Source: Amycolatopsis sp. CA-128772 (GTDB lineage: Bacteria; Actinomycetota; Actinomycetes; Mycobacteriales; Pseudonocardiaceae). Taken from it: 64,000 nt of DNA. The position numbers were made by a program, and so were the translations under genes. The notes under the pieces were generated by a model that was not told where the DNA came from, ran no database searches, and saw nothing but the letters and a program-made list of their open reading frames with translations. The stretch's first letter is position 1. Every line of letters begins with the position of its first letter. Of this stretch, positions 9,426-18,487 are shown in pieces. The stretch spans positions 38,005 to 102,004 of the forward strand of contig NZ_PPHG01000042.1 of assembly GCF_002904295.1 (NCBI RefSeq). The letters run 5' to 3'.

Positions 9426-9484
9426 GGTGTCCTCCTCACGTCGGTTTCGGGTCACCGTAGGTTCGTCCGCCACCTCCTCGGCAT

Positions 9485-9499
9485 GGGATGATTCATCCC
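9485..9499. promoter_or_regulatory. Perfect 15-bp palindrome between symporter and PucR genes
   Basis: GGGATGA and TCATCCC form perfect seven-base arms around one central T. It sits in the 98-base divergent gap and is a natural operator candidate for the PucR-type regulator, serving both promoters. It also covers an in-frame ATG at 9488, which argues for the downstream start of the regulator. Confidence 0.5.
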
Positions 9500-9523
9500 C
9501 ATATCGACTCACGGCGGGACGGA

Positions 9524-11026
9524 ATGGCCAGAATCGCGGATGCGTCGTCCACCGAGGTGAATGTCCCGTTACGGGACGTGCTCGGCCACCGGGAGCTCGC
9601 GCTCGAGGCCGTCCCCGAGACGCTGCGGCCGGGCGCGCTGGACCGGCCCGTGCGCTGGGCCCACGTCAGCGAGCTGCAGGACCCCGCGCCCTACCTGGTG
9701 GGCGGCGAGCTGATCCTCACCGCGGGCGTCAACCTGCCCGAGCGGATCGACCGGTACGTGCGCGGGCTGCGCGACGCCGGCGTGACGGCGCTGGGTTTCG
9801 GCCTCACCCCGACGGTGTTCGAGACGCTGCCCGAGCCGCTGCGCCGGGCGTGCGCGCGGCACGGGCTGCCGCTGCTGGTCGTGCCGGCGCGGACGCCGTT
9901 CCTGGCGGTCAACCGGGCGGTCTCGGTCGCGCTGACCGAGGCCGGGCAACGGGACCAGCGGCGGATCACGGCGGCGCGCGAGACGCTGACGCGGGCGGCG
10001 GGTGGCGGGCTCGGCGAGCTGACGTCGGCGCTGGCGGCGGTCCTGCGGTCCTGGGTCGCCCTGGTCGGCGCCGGGGACGTGCTGGCCTCGGCGCACGACG
10101 CGCCCGCGCCGCTGCCGCCCGAGGTGCGGGAGCTGATGGCGACCGTGCGGGCGGGCAGCGGGATCCGCAGCGCGACGACCGAGGTCGACGGCGGGTTCGT
10201 CGTCGTCCAGCCGGTGTACCCGCAGGCCACGGCGTCGCACCTGGTGGTCGTCGGCCGGCCCCGGCGGCTGGAGGGCGCCGACCGGGCGATCCTCGCCGTC
10301 GGCGCGGCCCTGCTCGGCCTGGTCGGCCGCGCGGGCTCGGACGCGGCCGAGCTGGGCGCGGCGGCCACCGGCCTGCTGCTCGGCCGGACGTCACCCGCGG
10401 AGGTGGCCCGGTCGCTGGTGGGGACGGACGTCGTCCGGCTGGTCGCCGGGGCGGCGTACCGGCGTGGCCCGGACGAGGTGGCCCGGCGCCCGGACTGGCT
10501 GCGGGCGCGGCTGGACACGCCGCTGGTGTCGGTGCTGCCCGGACCTTCGTTCGTGGCCGTCGCCGGAACGGTCTCCCCGCCGGTGCTGGACGACCTGCGG
10601 GCTTCCGGCTGGCTCACGGCCGTGGGGTCGCCGGTGCCCGCTTCCCGAGTGGCTTCTGCGTGGGCCGAGGTGGAGCTGCTGCTTTCGCGGGCCCGTGCGC
10701 TCGGGCGTCCGGTCGTGGCCGGGAGCGAGCCGCTCGACTTCGACGCGCTGCTGGACCCGGGCGCCTCGCGCGGGTTCGCGGACAAGGCGTTGGCCCCGCT
10801 GGTGGCGCTGGACCGGGCTCAGGACCGGCAGCTCGTGCTGACGCTGCGGACGTGGCTGGCCCACCACGGCGGCTGGGAGCCGACGGCGGCGGAACTGGGC
10901 GTGCACCGCAACAGCGTCCGGCACCGGATCGCCCAGGTCGAGCGGGCCTTGGACGTCGACCTGGCGGACCCGGAGGCCCGGATGCGGCTGTGGTTCGCGC
11001 TGCGGTGGGCCGAGCCCGGTCCTTAA
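9524..11026 (+). CDS. PucR-family transcriptional regulator
   Basis: About 500 residues. The N-terminal PucR ligand-sensing domain starts at VPLRDVLGH and runs to about residue 130, and the C-terminus carries the CdaR/PucR helix-turn-helix, WEPTAAELGVHRNSVRHRI. Members of this family sense nitrogen-rich metabolites such as purine breakdown products, GABA or proline. It is divergent from the guanidino-compound operon and probably controls it. ATG at 9524 is preferred; an earlier in-frame ATG at 9488 lies inside a palindrome. The domain begins only about 15 residues after the chosen start, which fits. Confidence 0.88.
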   Translation: MARIADASSTEVNVPLRDVLGHRELALEAVPETLRPGALDRPVRWAHVSELQDPAPYLVGGELILTAGVNLPERIDRYVRGLRDAGVTALGFGLTPTVFETLPEPLRRACARHGLPLLVVPARTPFLAVNRAVSVALTEAGQRDQRRITAARETLTRAAGGGLGELTSALAAVLRSWVALVGAGDVLASAHDAPAPLPPEVRELMATVRAGSGIRSATTEVDGGFVVVQPVYPQATASHLVVVGRPRRLEGADRAILAVGAALLGLVGRAGSDAAELGAAATGLLLGRTSPAEVARSLVGTDVVRLVAGAAYRRGPDEVARRPDWLRARLDTPLVSVLPGPSFVAVAGTVSPPVLDDLRASGWLTAVGSPVPASRVASAWAEVELLLSRARALGRPVVAGSEPLDFDALLDPGASRGFADKALAPLVALDRAQDRQLVLTLRTWLAHHGGWEPTAAELGVHRNSVRHRIAQVERALDVDLADPEARMRLWFALRWAEPGP

Positions 11027-11061
11027 AGGGCACTCTCAGGAAAATATGGGATTGTGGGCTG

Positions 11062-11739
11062 GTGCGAGTTTTGGTAGTCGAGGACGAAGAACCCCTGGCC
11101 GACGCGATCGCCCGCGGCCTGCGCCGCGAGGGGATGGCGGTGGACGTCGCGCTCACCGGGGACGACGGGCACGAGAAGGCCGCCGTCACGCGGTACGACG
11201 TCGTGCTGCTGGACCGGGACCTGCCCGGGATGTCCGGGGACGAGCTGTGCCGGGAGATCGTCGCGTCCGGGGAACTGACCCGGGTGCTGATGCTGACCGC
11301 GAGCAGCTCGGTGTCCGACCGCGTCGAAGGGCTGTCGCTCGGCGCCGACGACTACCTCGCCAAGCCGTTCGCCTTCCCCGAGCTGGTCGCCCGGGTGCGG
11401 GCGCTGGGCCGCCGGGCGACGCCGGCCGCGCCGCCGCTGCTCACCGCGGGCGACGTCGAGCTGGACCCGGCCAAGCGGACCGTGCGGCGGGCAAGCGGGC
11501 CGGTCGAGCTGACGCGCAAGGAGTTCGGCGTCCTCGAGGTCCTGCTGCAGGCCGCCGGGTCCGTCGTCAGCAGCGAGGAGCTGCTGGAGCGGGTCTGGGA
11601 CGAGAACGCCGACCCGTTCACCACGACCGTCCGGGTCACCGTGATGACGCTGCGGAAGAAGCTCGGTGAGCCGGGGATCATCGAGACCGTCGTCGGCTCC
11701 GGGTACCGGGTGCCGGAACCGGGCGCGCCGCGCGCGTGA
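11062..11739 (+). CDS. OmpR/PhoB-type response regulator
   Basis: 225 residues. The receiver domain shows VVEDEE (acidic pair at about 8-9), the phospho-acceptor Asp in VVLLDRDLPG (about 51) and the conserved Lys of LAKPF (about 101). A winged-helix output domain follows (ELTRKEFGVLEVLLQAAG, then the TTTVRVTVMTLRKKLGE recognition region). It starts with GTG 35 bases after the PucR gene and its stop overlaps the kinase start (GTGA), so the pair is translated together. The stimulus and targets cannot be read from the sequence. Confidence 0.93.
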   Translation: MRVLVVEDEEPLADAIARGLRREGMAVDVALTGDDGHEKAAVTRYDVVLLDRDLPGMSGDELCREIVASGELTRVLMLTASSSVSDRVEGLSLGADDYLAKPFAFPELVARVRALGRRATPAAPPLLTAGDVELDPAKRTVRRASGPVELTRKEFGVLEVLLQAAGSVVSSEELLERVWDENADPFTTTVRVTVMTLRKKLGEPGIIETVVGSGYRVPEPGAPRA

Positions 11740-12860
11740 ACCTGCCGGGCACCCGTACGCTCCGCGCCCGGATCACCCTGCTGGCGACCGTGCTGGTCGC
11801 GGCCGTCAGCCTGCTGCTGCTCTGGCTGGCCTGGACGCTGGTCCGGGACTCGCTCGACGCCGTCCCGCAGATGCCGCCGGGCAGCGTGGTGGTCGTCGAC
11901 GGCGTCACGGTCGACGCCTCGACGCTGGCCGACCACCTGCGCGTGCACGCCCGCAACCGGATGCTGCTCTTCGGGTCGATCGCGTTCCTGCTGGTGGTGG
12001 CGGCCGCGACGATCCTCGCCTGGACGTTCACCTCGCGGGTGCTGCTGCCGCTGCGCGAGATCACCGGCACCGCGCGGCGGCTGTCGGTCGAGTCGCTGGG
12101 GGAGCGGATCGGCGAAATCCGCTCCCGCGACGAGCTGGCCGAGCTGGCGAGCACGTTCGACGACATGCTCGACCGGCTGCAGGCCGCGTTCGACGCGCAA
12201 CGCCACTTCGTCGCCAACGCCAGCCACGAGCTGCGGACGCCGTTGTCGGTGATCCGCACCGAGCTCGACGTCACCCTGGCCGACGACGACGCCGACGAAG
12301 CCGAGCTGCGCCGGATGGGCGGGGTGGTCCGCGACGCGACCGAACGCGCGGGACAGCTGGTCAACTCGCTGCTGCTGCTGGCCCGCACCGACGGCGCCGG
12401 GCTGGGCGTGCGCGAGCCGGTGGACCTGGCCGCGGTCGTCGACCGGGCGTGGCGCGCGGTCTTCCGGGAAGCCGACCAGCGCGGCATCCGGGCGTCCTTC
12501 GCGACACCGCCGGCGCCCGCGTTCGGCGACCCGGCGCTGCTGGAGCGGATCGCGGGCAACCTGCTGGAGAACGCGGTCCGCCACAACGTCGAGGGCGGCT
12601 GGCTCGAGGTCGTGACGCAGCCGGGGCCGCGGTGGTCGACGCTGCGCGTCCGGTCCTCGGGCGGCCTGGTCGACCCGGCGGGCGTGGCGGAGCTGTTCGA
12701 GCCGTTCCGCCGCGCCGGCGTGGCCCGGACGGCCCGCTCGGGCGCGGGTCTGGGCCTGTCGATCGTCCGGGCCGCGGTCTCGGCCCACGGCGGAACGGTG
12801 ACGGCGGAGCCGATCGTGGGCGGCGGCTTGGGTGTGACGGTCCACCTCCCGGTCCACTGA
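11736..12860 (+). CDS. Sensor histidine kinase, partner of the upstream regulator
   Basis: 374 residues: membrane helix at about 14-36, a short external loop of roughly 40 residues, a second helix at about 76-98, a HAMP linker, the dimerisation/phospho-transfer box FVANASHELRTPLSVIRTE with His at about 164, then the ATPase domain with NLLENAVRHN and a G box GAGLGLSIVRAAV. The small sensor loop suggests it detects a membrane or envelope signal rather than binding a large ligand. GTG start inside the response regulator's stop codon. Confidence 0.93.
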   Translation: MNLPGTRTLRARITLLATVLVAAVSLLLLWLAWTLVRDSLDAVPQMPPGSVVVVDGVTVDASTLADHLRVHARNRMLLFGSIAFLLVVAAATILAWTFTSRVLLPLREITGTARRLSVESLGERIGEIRSRDELAELASTFDDMLDRLQAAFDAQRHFVANASHELRTPLSVIRTELDVTLADDDADEAELRRMGGVVRDATERAGQLVNSLLLLARTDGAGLGVREPVDLAAVVDRAWRAVFREADQRGIRASFATPPAPAFGDPALLERIAGNLLENAVRHNVEGGWLEVVTQPGPRWSTLRVRSSGGLVDPAGVAELFEPFRRAGVARTARSGAGLGLSIVRAAVSAHGGTVTAEPIVGGGLGVTVHLPVH

Positions 12861-12863
12861 CCC

Positions 12864-12905
12864 GTGATCGAAAGGTCAACTCGCGTGATCGGAGGGTCAA
12901 CTCGC
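12864..12905. repeat. Two 21-bp tandem units between convergent genes
   Basis: Units at 12864-12884 and 12885-12905 differ at two positions and contain the core AACTCGCGTGAT. The same core recurs in the large palindrome near 55.27 kb. The element lies just after the histidine kinase stop in a 169-base gap between convergent genes. The rest of that gap shows no gene. Confidence 0.6.
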
Positions 12906-13029
12906 GTGTCGCCTCCCTGAGCACGCCTCGCACTGAGGGCGAGGCCGCCGCCCGGCGAGCACCCGCAGCACCGGCGCAGCAGCCACCGCAGCCCGGTCAT
13001 GATCGACCGGACGAGCAGCACATTTCCGT

Positions 13030-14559
13030 TCAGCACACGTCCACGAAAATCGGGTTCGCGTACAACCACAAGTCCTCGAACGGGTTCGCCTGCCCGACGA
13101 CGTCCGGCGTGGGCTCGCCGTCGCCGTTCGTCCCGCGGATCCGCGTGTAGAACGGTTCGTGCACGTTTCGGAAGGTGTGCCGGAACACTACCTGCCGCCC
13201 CGGCGCCCAGCGCGGCTCGAAGGATTCGGCCACTCGCGTGCCCGGCGCGGTCATCGTGTCGCGGTCGGCGACCGGGCCGGTGACCGGGCCCGCGACGACG
13301 TCCAGGCGGGCCAGCCGCGGCACCGAGCCGCCGCCGTTCGGCCGGGACGCCAGCCGCGCCGAGACCACGACCGTGACGTCCGATCCCCGCCGCACCCGCA
13401 GGCGCCCGCCCAGCGTCGCCGAGGATCCACCGCCGTACGCGCCGATCTGCATCTCCTGCGCCAGGCCGCCGTGCGACAGCCAGATCCGCCCGGCCCGCAG
13501 GCCCTCCAGGACGCCTTCGAGGCTGCGCCGCGTGACGCCGACGTGCGTGCGGCTGAACTCGCCGGGGTAGAAATCCGCATATGGCGGGACGAACTGCCGG
13601 ACGCCGCTGTCGACCGGGTCCGGGAACTTGCCCGTGCCGTCGTACCAGCCGTCCGGGACCGGTGGGCGGACCAGCGTGTCGCCGCGGTTGTAGTGGGAGT
13701 CGGAGTTCGTCGTGATCCACCACGGCTTGCCCTCGGCCAGCAGCGAGTCCCACAGGCCGCCGACCTTCGCCGTCGCCCAGTCCCAGCCGCCGAACGTCCG
13801 GTACGCCTCGGCCGGGAACCCCGGCCACGAGTTCGGGCCGGGGCTGTTGCCGTAGCCGCCGCGCGCGCCGCCGTTGCCCAGCGGCTTCGGGAAGCCGTCC
13901 GCCTGCGCGCCGGGCGCGCCCTCCATCCCGATCACGATGTGCGGCGCCGCGTCGCGGTAGGCGCGCAGCTCGTGCGGGGCGACGCGGCCGTTGCGCAGCG
14001 GGTGGTTGATCAGCACGACCGGCGCGTGGATCCGCTTCGCCTGTTCCTCCGCGGCCAGCCAGCGCAACGCCCGGAGCGCGAGCGCCTCGTTCGCCGGGCT
14101 CGACGCCTCCGAGTTCGTCAGCCGCCAGTCGAACGTCCGCTCGAACTCGCGCAGCTTCGCGGCTTGCCGCGAGCCGGCCTGGAAGAACACGGTCGCGTGC
14201 TCGGCGCCCGGGATGTTCCACTCCATGCCGTGCCACAGCAGCAGGTCCGGGTACTTCCGCCGGGCGGCGAGGAAGTCGGCTTCGGTCGGCTCGACCGACA
14301 CCTTCTCGTGTTCGGCGTGGCCGTGGTCGGTGAAGACGATCCAGTCCGCGCCGTGCGCCCGCCCGCCGGCGGCGATCTGGTCGATCCGGTACATCGCGTC
14401 GTAGGAGTACTGGCTGTGCGTGTGGTGGTCGCCGACCAGCCACTGGTAGCGGCCGCACAGCCGGCCCAGGTCCGGGTCGGCCGGGGCCGGGAGGGGCACG
14501 CCCGCGGCGGCGGCCGCGAGGCCGGCGCCCTTGAGGAAGCGGCGTCTGTCGGTGGTCAC
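13030..14559 (-). CDS. Exported PHP-domain metallo-phosphoesterase
   Basis: 509 residues. A twin-arginine export signal opens the protein (TTDRRRFLKGAGLAAAAAG), so it is folded and metal-loaded before export. The PHP fold is seen from DHHTHSQYSYDAMYRIDQI, FTDHGHAEHEKV and LLWHGMEWNIPGAEHA, all rich in metal-binding His and Asp, with a later INSDSHYNRGD-like block (TTNSDSHYNRGD). The C-terminal part is a beta-rich region. A phosphodiesterase or phosphatase on an external substrate is likely; the substrate is unknown. It ends convergently with the two-component genes across a repeat. Confidence 0.82.
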   Translation of the reverse strand: MTTDRRRFLKGAGLAAAAAGVPLPAPADPDLGRLCGRYQWLVGDHHTHSQYSYDAMYRIDQIAAGGRAHGADWIVFTDHGHAEHEKVSVEPTEADFLAARRKYPDLLLWHGMEWNIPGAEHATVFFQAGSRQAAKLREFERTFDWRLTNSEASSPANEALALRALRWLAAEEQAKRIHAPVVLINHPLRNGRVAPHELRAYRDAAPHIVIGMEGAPGAQADGFPKPLGNGGARGGYGNSPGPNSWPGFPAEAYRTFGGWDWATAKVGGLWDSLLAEGKPWWITTNSDSHYNRGDTLVRPPVPDGWYDGTGKFPDPVDSGVRQFVPPYADFYPGEFSRTHVGVTRRSLEGVLEGLRAGRIWLSHGGLAQEMQIGAYGGGSSATLGGRLRVRRGSDVTVVVSARLASRPNGGGSVPRLARLDVVAGPVTGPVADRDTMTAPGTRVAESFEPRWAPGRQVVFRHTFRNVHEPFYTRIRGTNGDGEPTPDVVGQANPFEDLWLYANPIFVDVC

Positions 14560-14616
14560 GGCGGGACGCTAAGCCGCCCGGGTGAACGGGCGGTGTCCCC
14601 GCGGCCAACGCGTGCT

Positions 14617-15057
14617 GTGATCTTCGATGTGGAGGACAAGCCCCTGGTCCGCGTGCTGGTGCCGGTGATCACGCTGGCCCTGGCCGCCGGCGTCGGCCTG
14701 GCGTTCTTCATCGCCGCGCTGGTCCGGCCGCCGGAGCTGCCGGTCGACACGAACCCGGCGCCCCTGGCGGGGCACACGCTGTGCGCGGCGGTCGTCGTGG
14801 TCTTCCCCGCCGACGCCGAGATGCGGGCCGCCGAGCCGTCGCTGCGCGCCGACCCCAAGACCCGGCGGGTGTTCGTGGACCCGCCGTCGGTGTCCCTGCT
14901 CGCCGTCCCGGGCACCGACCTGAAGGCGTGGGCGCTCCAGCTGCACGCCCGCTACCGGACCGCCCAGCGGGTGACGGTGATCGACTCCGACGCGACGGCG
15001 GCGCAGCTGAAACTCACCGCGCCGCCGCCGAAGTGCCCCCGTGAAGGCGAGTACTAG
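14617..15057 (+). CDS. Single-span membrane protein with small external domain, function unknown
   Basis: About 146 residues: a short cytoplasmic start (IFDVEDKPLVR), one hydrophobic helix (VLVPVITLALAAGVGLAFF) and an external domain of about 100 residues (TLCAAVVVVFPADAEMRAAE onward) ending in CPREGEY. The middle, with EMRAAEPSLRADPKTRRVFVD, faintly recalls the extracellular domain of FtsX, but I would not name it on that. The start is uncertain: GTG at 14617 lacks a good ribosome site, and GTG at 14653 is an alternative. Its TAG stop directly abuts the stop of the convergent fadB gene. Confidence 0.6.
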   Translation: MIFDVEDKPLVRVLVPVITLALAAGVGLAFFIAALVRPPELPVDTNPAPLAGHTLCAAVVVVFPADAEMRAAEPSLRADPKTRRVFVDPPSVSLLAVPGTDLKAWALQLHARYRTAQRVTVIDSDATAAQLKLTAPPPKCPREGEY

Positions 15058-17169
15058 CTACGCCGTCGGGACCGAAGCCACGCCCGGGGCGAGGAACGGC
15101 TTGCCGTTCACGCGCTCGGAGACGCCGGAGCGGTCCAGGTACGGCGTGATGCCGCCGTTCCAGAACGGCCAGCCCGCGCCGAGGATCAGGCACAGGTCGA
15201 TGTCCTGCGCCTCGGCGACCACACCCTCGTCGAGCATGATCCGGATCTCCTCGGCGATGGCCGACAGCGCCCGGTCGCGCACCTCCTCGGAGGTGGACGG
15301 CTTGTCACCCTGCGTCCAGAGCTCGACGACCTCGGGGTCGGCGGAGGCGTTGCCGTGGGCGTCCCAGACCCAGACGCCCTTCTTGCCCGCCTTGACGAAC
15401 TTCGCGAGGTTCTCGGACACGGTGAACCGGTCCGGGAAGGACTCGTGCAGCGTCTCGCCGACGTGCAGCGCGATGGCCGGGCCGACGAGCTGCATCAGCG
15501 TCAGCGGCGTCATCGGCAGGCCCAGCGGTTCCAGGGCCTTGTCGGCGACGTCGAACGGCGTGCCCTCGTCCACGGTGACCAGCACCTCGCCGAGGAAGCG
15601 CAGCAGGAGCCGGTTGACGACGAACGCGCTCGCGTCCTTCACCAGCACGCTGGACTTCTTCAGCTGCTTGCCGACCGAGAACGCCGTCGCCAGGGCCGCG
15701 TCGTCGGTCTGCTCGCCGCGGACGATCTCCAGCAGCGGCAGCACGGCGACCGGGTTGAAGAAGTGGAAGCCGACCACGCGCTCGGGGTGCTGCAGCTTCG
15801 AGGCCATCGCGGTGATCGACAGCGACGAGGTGTTCGTCGCCAGGATCGCCTCCGGCTTGACGTGCTGCTCCAGCTCGGCGAACACCTGCTGCTTGACGCC
15901 CAGTTCCTCGAAGACGGCCTCGATGACGAAGTCGGCGTCGGCGAACGCGGCCTTGTCGAGCGAGCCGGAGACCAGCGCCTTGAGCCGGTTCGCACCGTCG
16001 GGCGAGACGCGCTTCTTGCCCAGCAGCTTGTCGATCTCGGCGTGGACGTACCCCACGCCCTTGTCGACGCGCTCCTGGTCGACGTCGGTCAGCACGACCG
16101 GCACCTTCAGGCGGCGCACGAACAGCAGCGCGAGCTGGCTGGCCATCAGGCCGGCGCCGACGATGCCGACCTTGTTCACCTTGCGGGCCAGGGACTTGTC
16201 CGGCGCGCCGGCGGGGCGCTTGGCGCGCTTGTTGACCAGGGTGAACGAGTACAGCCCGGCGCGCAGGACGTCGGACATGAGCAGCTCGGCCAAGCCGTCG
16301 GTCTCGGCCGCGTAGCCGCGGTCGAGGTCGTTTTCGCGGGCCAGCTCCAGCAGCTCGACGGCCTTGGCCGCGCCCGGCGACGCGCCGTGCGTGCGGCCGT
16401 CCACCAGGGACCTGGCGCGGGCGATGGCGGCGTCCCAGCCGGACCCGCGGTCGATCTCGCGGCGCTCCGGCTTGATTTCACCGTTGACCACGCGGGCCAG
16501 CCACAGCAGCGACTGCTCGAGGTAGTCGGCCGAGCCGAAGACCGCGTCGACGATGCCGAGCTCGGCCGTCTGCTTGACGTTGAGCATCTTGTTCTGCGCC
16601 AGGGCGTTCTCGATGATCACCGTGACGGCGGCGTCGGCGCCGATGAGGTTCGGCAGCAGCTGCGTGCCGCCCCAGCCCGGGAACAGGCCGAGGAAGACCT
16701 CGGGGAACGCGATGGCGGCGGTGTTCTCCGACAGCGTCCGGTAGTGGCAGGACAGCGCCAGCTCGAGGCCGCCGCCCATGACCGCGCCGTTGATGAACCC
16801 GAAGGTCGGAACCGAAGACTCGGTGAGGCGGCGGAACACGTCGTGCCCGGTCTGGGCGATCTCGCGCGCCAGCTTCGGGTCGCTGACGGATTCGACGCCC
16901 GAGAGGTCGGCGCCGACGGCGAAGATGAACGGCTTGCCGGTGACGGCGATCGCGGCCGGCTCGGCCTCGAACGCCTTGTCCAGCGCGGTGTTCAGCGACA
17001 CCAGCCCCTGCGGGCCGAAGGTGTTCGGCCGGGTGTGGTCGTGGCCGTTGTCGAGCGTGATGAGCGCGACGGGCTTCGTGAGCCCGGGTACCTTCACCAG
17101 GCGCGTCACGGCGTGCGTGACGACCTCGTCCGGGAAGGCGGCCTTCGCTTCTTCAGCGGTGAACGTCAT
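15058..17169 (-). CDS. fadB: Fatty-acid oxidation multifunctional protein (enoyl-CoA hydratase / 3-hydroxyacyl-CoA dehydrogenase)
   Basis: About 703 residues, typical of actinobacterial FadB. Hydratase half: the oxyanion loops around FAVGADLSGV and GFINGAVMGGGLELALSCHY, then AFPEVFLGLFPGWGGTQ. Dehydrogenase half: NAD-binding VGIVGAGLMASQLA at about residue 340, DFVIEAVFE, GFHFFNPVAVLPLLEIV and a duplicated C-terminal 3HCDH domain. It hydrates trans-enoyl-CoA and oxidises the 3-hydroxyacyl-CoA in beta-oxidation. ATG at 17167-17169 shares a base with the thiolase stop (TAATG), giving a coupled fadA-fadB operon. Confidence 0.95.
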   Translation of the reverse strand: MTFTAEEAKAAFPDEVVTHAVTRLVKVPGLTKPVALITLDNGHDHTRPNTFGPQGLVSLNTALDKAFEAEPAAIAVTGKPFIFAVGADLSGVESVSDPKLAREIAQTGHDVFRRLTESSVPTFGFINGAVMGGGLELALSCHYRTLSENTAAIAFPEVFLGLFPGWGGTQLLPNLIGADAAVTVIIENALAQNKMLNVKQTAELGIVDAVFGSADYLEQSLLWLARVVNGEIKPERREIDRGSGWDAAIARARSLVDGRTHGASPGAAKAVELLELARENDLDRGYAAETDGLAELLMSDVLRAGLYSFTLVNKRAKRPAGAPDKSLARKVNKVGIVGAGLMASQLALLFVRRLKVPVVLTDVDQERVDKGVGYVHAEIDKLLGKKRVSPDGANRLKALVSGSLDKAAFADADFVIEAVFEELGVKQQVFAELEQHVKPEAILATNTSSLSITAMASKLQHPERVVGFHFFNPVAVLPLLEIVRGEQTDDAALATAFSVGKQLKKSSVLVKDASAFVVNRLLLRFLGEVLVTVDEGTPFDVADKALEPLGLPMTPLTLMQLVGPAIALHVGETLHESFPDRFTVSENLAKFVKAGKKGVWVWDAHGNASADPEVVELWTQGDKPSTSEEVRDRALSAIAEEIRIMLDEGVVAEAQDIDLCLILGAGWPFWNGGITPYLDRSGVSERVNGKPFLAPGVASVPTA

Positions 17170-18401
17170 TACTTGGCCCCCTCGAACGCCGGGTTCTCCC
17201 AGATCACGGTGCCGCCCATGCCGATGCCGATGCACATCGTGGTCATGCCGTACCGCACGTCGGGCCGCTCGGCGAACTGGCGCGCCAGCTGCGTCATGAG
17301 CCGGACGCCGGACGACGCCAGCGGGTGGCCGCAGGCGATCGCGCCGCCCCACTGGTTGACGCGCGGGTCTTCGTCGTCGATGCCGAAGTGGTCGAGGAAG
17401 GCCAGCACCTGCACGGCGAAGGCCTCGTTGATCTCGAACAGGCCGATGTCGTCGATGGACAGGCCGGTGCGCTTGAACAGCTTCTCGGTGGCCGGCACCG
17501 GGCCGATGCCCATGACCTCCGGCTCGACGCCGGCGAAGGAGTAGCCGACCAGCCGCATCGCGACGGGCAGGCCCAGCTCGCGGGCGGTGTCCTCGTCGGC
17601 GAGCAGCGACGCGGTGGCGCCGTCGTTGAGGCCGGCCGCGTTGCCCGCGGTGATCCGGCCGAACGGGCGGAACGGCGTCTTCAGGTTCGCGAGGGTTTCG
17701 AGCGTGGTGCCCGGGCGGGGCGGCTCGTCCTCGGTGGCCAGGCCCCAGCCCAGCTCCTTCGAACGGGTGGCGACCGGGACCAGCTCGGGGCCGATCTTGC
17801 CGGTTTTGACGGCCTCGGCGTAGCGCTCCTGGCTGCGGGCGGCGTAGGCGTCGGTGCGCTGCTTGGTGATCGCCGGGAAGCGGTCGTGCAGGTTCTCGGC
17901 GGTCTGGCCCATGACGAGCGCGGTCGGGTCGACGAGCTTGTCGGCGATGATCCGTGGGTTCGGGTCGACACCCTCACCCATCGGGTGGCGGCCCATGTGC
18001 TCGACGCCGCCGGCGATGGCGATGTCGTAGGCACCGAAGCCGATGCCGGACGCGGCGGTGGTGACGGCGGTCATGGCGCCGGCGCACATGCGGTCGATGG
18101 CGAAGCCGGGCACGGACTTGGGCAGGCCGGCCAGCAGCGCGGCGGTGCGGCCGATGGTCAGGCCCTGGTCGCCGGTCTGGGTGGTGGCGGCGATGGCCAC
18201 CTCGTCGACGCGCTCGGGCGGCAGCTCGGGGTGCCGCCGCAGCAGCTCACGGATGGCGTTGACGACCAGGTCGTCGGCGCGGGTCCCGGCGTAGATGCCC
18301 TTGTCGCCGGCCTTGCCGAAGGGGGTGCGGACCCCCTCGACGAAGGCGACGGTGCGCACGCCCCGCGCGGTCGGCGCGAGCGGCGTTGCTGGTGCGGCCA
18401 C
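17169..18401 (-). CDS. fadA: Acetyl-CoA acyltransferase (thiolase)
   Basis: About 410 residues. It removes acetyl-CoA from 3-ketoacyl-CoA, the last step of beta-oxidation, with FadB supplying the substrate. The nucleophilic Cys is in IDRMCAGAMTAV, and the other thiolase motifs are NEAFAVQ, GGAIACGHPLASSGVR and the second Cys in MCIGIGMGGT. GTG at 18401 is chosen because CTGGAG sits six bases before it; the open frame continues upstream but into the operator region. First gene of the fadAB operon, with a palindromic operator 46-61 bases upstream. Confidence 0.94.
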   Translation of the reverse strand: MAAPATPLAPTARGVRTVAFVEGVRTPFGKAGDKGIYAGTRADDLVVNAIRELLRRHPELPPERVDEVAIAATTQTGDQGLTIGRTAALLAGLPKSVPGFAIDRMCAGAMTAVTTAASGIGFGAYDIAIAGGVEHMGRHPMGEGVDPNPRIIADKLVDPTALVMGQTAENLHDRFPAITKQRTDAYAARSQERYAEAVKTGKIGPELVPVATRSKELGWGLATEDEPPRPGTTLETLANLKTPFRPFGRITAGNAAGLNDGATASLLADEDTARELGLPVAMRLVGYSFAGVEPEVMGIGPVPATEKLFKRTGLSIDDIGLFEINEAFAVQVLAFLDHFGIDDEDPRVNQWGGAIACGHPLASSGVRLMTQLARQFAERPDVRYGMTTMCIGIGMGGTVIWENPAFEGAK

Positions 18402-18446
18402 GAATGCTCCAGTGCTGTAGACGGTGATAGCCGCACGATAGCCCTT

Positions 18447-18462
18447 GTTACCGGTCGGTAAC
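18447..18462. promoter_or_regulatory. TetR-type operator upstream of fadA-fadB
   Basis: GTTACCG and CGGTAAC form perfect seven-base arms around GT. Palindromes of this shape, with a CCGGTCGG-like centre, are typical of TetR-family repressors that control fatty-acid genes in actinomycetes. A TATCGT box just downstream on the minus strand could be the -10 element. The cognate repressor is not obvious in this window. Confidence 0.6.
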
Positions 18463-18487
18463 CAGTGGTGTGGCCCGGTCGAGTGGG

